A DNA stretch of 64,000 nt, from contig CM055902.1 of the NCBI GenBank assembly GCA_029582155.1, positions 17,606,511 through 17,670,510 of the forward strand, read 5' to 3'. Within the stretch, counting starts at the first letter, position 1, and the number at the start of each line of letters is the position of its first letter. A program made the translations under genes and the position numbers. The notes beneath the pieces are model-generated. The model searched no databases, was not told where the DNA came from, and saw only the letters and a list, made by a program, of their open reading frames with translations. This document shows, piece after piece, positions 60,094 through 64,000 of the stretch. This DNA comes from Panopea generosa. Taxonomy: Eukaryota; Mollusca; Bivalvia; Adapedonta; Hiatellidae.

Positions 60094-60932
60094 GTGAGAT
60101 AGAGAGAATGACAGACAGACAAACAGGATAGAAAGAAAAATAGAAATCTAAAGAGAGGGCGAATGATAGGATATTGAGTTTTGATTAATTCAACTTTACA
60201 CAAATGTCATTTTTCACATAACCTCGTATATGCATAATTTTATGTATAGTAAAGTATCTGTGCATGCAAACAGATTTACTTTCCATTTTTGTTATTTCTT
60301 TATGTGCTGGGTTATTCTAAAATTGTTTACCTTAAAAGTTTGGTTATCTTCATACATTCTGTGGAGTAAATAAAAAAGGAAGTAAATATATATTTTTTTG
60401 TGTTTAAACAGCAGAAACTAGAAACCTCATTTTTTGTTAAACGCAAGATATTGTTTTCTGGGTAAACCTCTGCTGTCGCTTCGGCCAATACTATATTTAC
60501 GGTGCACAACACATCACATTCAACGGCTGAAAAGTATATATATGTGTAATATGCCATGTGTATTTTATTTTATAATGTATATTGATTTGTTTATATATCG
60601 AGTAATCAAAATGTACTATTCATTCATTGTATTATTGTATAGTCACATTGACAATTACTCTTTTGTGCTATTGCGTTTTTCTCTGGTACATGTAAACCAG
60701 AACAGTACAATATATATGCATTTCAGTTAAAAACAATCTATCAAGATTATATTAATATGACCTATGAATTTTTATTCAATACAAAATACTAAAAAGCCTA
60801 CCAGTACACATAAGAATAATGTCAAAAGTATCATATAATGTCACTTATACGTAACACAATTATCAAATGTTATAATAATATGTGTACAGATTCGAATAAC
60901 AATGTCTCAGTTATCAGTAGTTATACATATAC

Positions 60933-60969
60933 CAGAACAGAACAGAACAGAACAGAACAGAACAGAACA
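60933..60969 (+). repeat. (AGAAC)n microsatellite
   Basis: About seven AGAAC pentamers in a row. Confidence 0.95.
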
Positions 60970-63555
60970 TATTATATTTCAGACCTGTACATATATACAT
61001 CGTCATAGTAACTTAATTACAACACATAATATCACGTAAACTATATTGTTAATTAATACATAATTTGTACTGTCAATTTCCATTAAGTAAATTCCTTTTT
61101 TTTCTTATTACCATATCAAAATAATACATGAAATACTTTTTAAGTCATAAACTCTTAAAAATAAAAGGATGAACAAATTTATCAAATATTTAAATGATTT
61201 TCTTTCATTGATTCATAGATTGTTTCCGAAAATAGGTAAAAGATATTCAATATATTAATATATCATAATAAACGTTTACAATGCTGTTTATTCATTTCAG
61301 AAATTTTTTAATATACTGAGCAAACCCGAATATAATATTTTTGTCCATTGTTTTAAGCAAATCCTTATGGTTGTACATGAACGGTCTTTAAAGCATGTTT
61401 ATTTATATATGTATTTCTAAAATACCTGTAGCAAGGACTGATGCCAATAAAATGGCATACTATATGTTCTACCTCCGTTTTGTTACAACAACGGTGTACA
61501 CACTGAACAGATGTTTCATTTATGTTTGGTCTGGACTGTTATAGTCAGACGATTATTTACAGTATTTAATTTAAAACAGAACGAAGTATGTTCAAATTTT
61601 ACACAGTTTGTGCCACACATAATACAGGTGCTAAAACTTGAAAACAGTGTCGACACAAAATAGGATATGTAATCCATCATGAAAATTTATTAGCAAGATA
61701 TGTGAACAAGTGAACATCAGTTTGTCTCTTTTAAGATAGATAAGACAAGTTAGCAGCAAGATAAACATACCGTGTAAAATATTTGCTTTACAATACAACG
61801 ATGAACAGTTCATAGCTAAATTTGAAAATAAGTGTGAAAATAGTCATTGCATCAATTAAGTAAGCAATTAATTTCTTCACTCATTAAGGGTGTTCTAATT
61901 GACAAAGTCAATCTTCCTTGAGGTACACGTATTAAGTATATCATTAAAAGTTAATACAAGGAGTGATTATATATACTACACAATTGAAGATAATATAGAT
62001 GAAAATGAAATATTACTGGCACTTTGCGTAGTAATAAATAATAAAGTGGATATGACTAGGAAGAAGTGAGGAGATTGTATAGTCAACGACTCCGAAAAGT
62101 TTCGCAATAAAAAACTCCACAAAATTGCAACTTTACTTGCTGATGTACACAAAGGGAATAAAGAACAAAGATCGAGCTCAAGATTTACACACGTGACAGG
62201 TCAACGGTAAAAAAGCACTAATCATATAAGGATTCTGATTGGCTCAATAGTTGCTACCACGCCAGCTGCATGTGTATACTTATCGCAGAGTGGTCAGTGT
62301 ACTTTGACGTCGTTTTAGATCAACTTGAACATGAACGTACACATTATATTCACGCGATTCGCCTATGTAACACATTTTCGTTCAAAGATACATGTTCAAC
62401 AAATAATAGACTGGTTTAATATTAGAATGCAATAAAACTGGTTATGTAAAGTTAGATAAGTAATGTTAAGGAATAGAAACAGATTGATAACAGTTTCACA
62501 ATACAAATAACTGTTTTATGCAATATCAACAATTCATATCTTTCTTTGAATTTTGGCGTAAAATTTTCTATCTTACACGAAACGTGTTTAATTCTAGTAT
62601 TTAATTAAAACTAATACATAGATACACGCAGATAATAATTATAATTGTCCTGGAAAGGGTAATTATAAACCTGGATTTAACTGTTTGGCAATTTTAAAAA
62701 CAAATCATTTCGGTCGAGTGTCAATTTGTTACCATTGTTGCAATGAAATATAGAGTTGTTTAAATATTTTGAGATAGTACATGAATACAATTTGCTTAAG
62801 ATCTCACGAAATACACTCTGCTACCCATTCTGATGAAAATTAAAATAAAAAAATACACTTCATCTCATAATTGGAGAAAATAGCTCTTAAAATATGCCAT
62901 CGCAATTGCAAAAATAAGGCTTTTATTCTAAATGAATATATTTGTATAAATATTAAGATTATACTTCTTTAAATGTTTATATTCACGTTAAATTGCTATA
63001 AACAATTATTTTTACCTGTATGAATATTTGATATATATTGAACACAATACAAGAGAAAAGTGGCAGGCGTATCCGTAAATGAGGGTGCCGTTCGAAACAA
63101 TGTCTGTTAGCAAAATAGTGCGTAGTGGCACTGACTGGTGAAAGAGAACTCTGTCGTCGATTGATACTGATCATAAGATTACCTTAGCGGTCTTTATTGC
63201 AAACCGACTTTTCGCTTACTTCATTGTCTTTTCCTTGACCGAGCTGTCAAAACGTTTGAAATTGGTGCGCATTAAACATATAGAAATCGGTTTAAATAAT
63301 TGATTTTTTATTAGATCTGTGTCAATTTCATATGCCCCTAGTCAATTTCATTTCTTATTAATTAAAAACTATATGTCTATGCTCCAAACCAAATCAACAG
63401 TGTTATTCGTCATAATTTACTTTGTTTTCTTAAATGTTTGAAAGAAAACCAACTTGTTAGAGTCCATGAAACAATCTTTCAGGCGCATCTAAAATAACGT
63501 TAGATGGTCAGTAAATTGTGTTATTTTGTATTCTGTATTATCTAGTTCAATCTCT

Positions 63556-63577
63556 TTATTATTATTATTATTATTTG
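63556..63577 (+). repeat. (ATT)n microsatellite
   Basis: A short run of ATT triplets. Confidence 0.85.
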
Positions 63578-63599
63578 TGATTCTAAAATCCAATATATA

Positions 63600-63860
63600 G
63601 TGCATTATATAAATATAGAAGGGGACAGAGAATTGCCTTGCCTACAACCGCTTTCAATGCTAGTGAAAGACGACATATTGTCCCAATAAATTGCAAAAAA
63701 GCAGTAATCCTGTCATATGGCTTACCTCTAAATAATACAGTATGTGATATTTTAATAGAGTAGTTTTGCCTATGTAACAACTGTAATATTCTCTCTGATA
63801 GCTGGAAATGTGATATATGCACAAGTCTTGGTTTGTGTTTAATATGTTTTATCCACTTAA
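63600..63860 (-). pseudogene. Non-LTR reverse-transcriptase scrap
   Basis: On the minus strand near 63670-63620 the frame reads SIESGCRQGNSLSPFYIYI, which fits the 'ERGCRQGDPLSPYLFIL' block of LINE-type reverse transcriptases with Asp and Pro replaced by Asn and Ser. The preceding 170 bp have an open frame (HKPRLVHISHFQLSERILQL) of the same orientation but no clear motif, and the two parts are in different frames. It is a dead fragment. The element may continue to the right of the window. Confidence 0.5.
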
Positions 63861-64000
63861 TCATTCATACACAAACTATCTGATCATTAGTGGACGGGTC
63901 TATAATTATACTCATGAATATGTAGCGCTATGTGTTAATAATGCTACATTCACCTACTAAAATCCAGTTTAATCTGTATTGATCAGATTATATAAAACAA

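Larger units (their letters stand above)
58768..63580. other. Gene-free, very AT-rich sequence
   Basis: No exon with fitting splice sites. It may be the first intron of the gene proposed to start at 58695, or intergenic. A CCAAT-type box (GATTGGCTCAATAG) and a CRE-like TGACGTCG lie near 62238-62311 and could belong to another promoter, but no exon supports that. Confidence 0.45.

Noticed and set aside
59889-60203. Minus-strand frame with a Ser-Leu run
   Set aside because: It is the translation of the (GA)n microsatellite.

Overview
The window is a stretch of AT-rich animal nuclear genome. Genes have small exons, GT-AG introns of 0.2 to 4.5 kb, polyadenylation signals, and very abundant tRNA-derived SINEs, palindromic MITEs and minisatellites. 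The repeat types (SINEs with a tRNA-like head, 'proofreading-like' tandem elements carrying GGTCTTCACCAAACTT-like text, mariner-type TACAGTAGAAC and TACAGTCAAACC hairpins, a ZMYM1/DUF4371-like hAT) and the protein sequences fit a mollusc, most likely a bivalve. The species cannot be told from the sequence. No bacterial or phage feature, CRISPR array or rRNA is present.

Layout. (1) 2783-3318, + strand: the last two exons of an unrecognised, helix-rich protein whose 5' part lies upstream. (2) 4.0-10.7 kb: repeats, including a dead LINE-like retroelement C-terminus (6.0-6.7 kb), a decayed hAT transposon with both terminal inverted repeats (7.25-8.92 kb) and a 343-bp MITE. (3) 11.26-14.40 kb, + strand: a compact PHD-finger gene of the PHF13/PHF23 type, five coding exons, 196 aa. 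(4) 14.4-28.1 kb: a gene-free interval between two convergent genes, filled with tandem repeats (31-bp and 82-bp units), MITEs and a 38-base poly-C. (5) 28.17-47.24 kb, - strand: a complete 14-exon AATF (Che-1/Bfr2) gene, 551 aa, whose exon phases all match; its introns hold many SINEs and MITEs. A possible two-exon mini-gene (25 codons) lies inside AATF intron 1. (6) 50.98-51.84 kb, - strand: the last two exons of another unrecognised gene. (7) 52.4-55.7 kb: a nested SINE pair and a 2.6-kb satellite of about 91-bp units. (8) 55.7-64 kb: mostly gene-free, with microsatellites, a TATA-type promoter followed by a candidate non-coding first exon (58.67-58.77 kb, + strand) and a reverse-transcriptase scrap near the right end.

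The two recognisable genes act in the nucleus: the PHD protein would read histone H3K4 methylation, and AATF works in small-subunit rRNA processing and transcription control. Nothing suggests that they are functionally linked; their proximity is ordinary convergent neighbourhood. I found no convincing new multi-gene system. The observations most worth a second look are the intronic mini-gene, the two orphan gene ends and the promoter with duplicated upstream modules.
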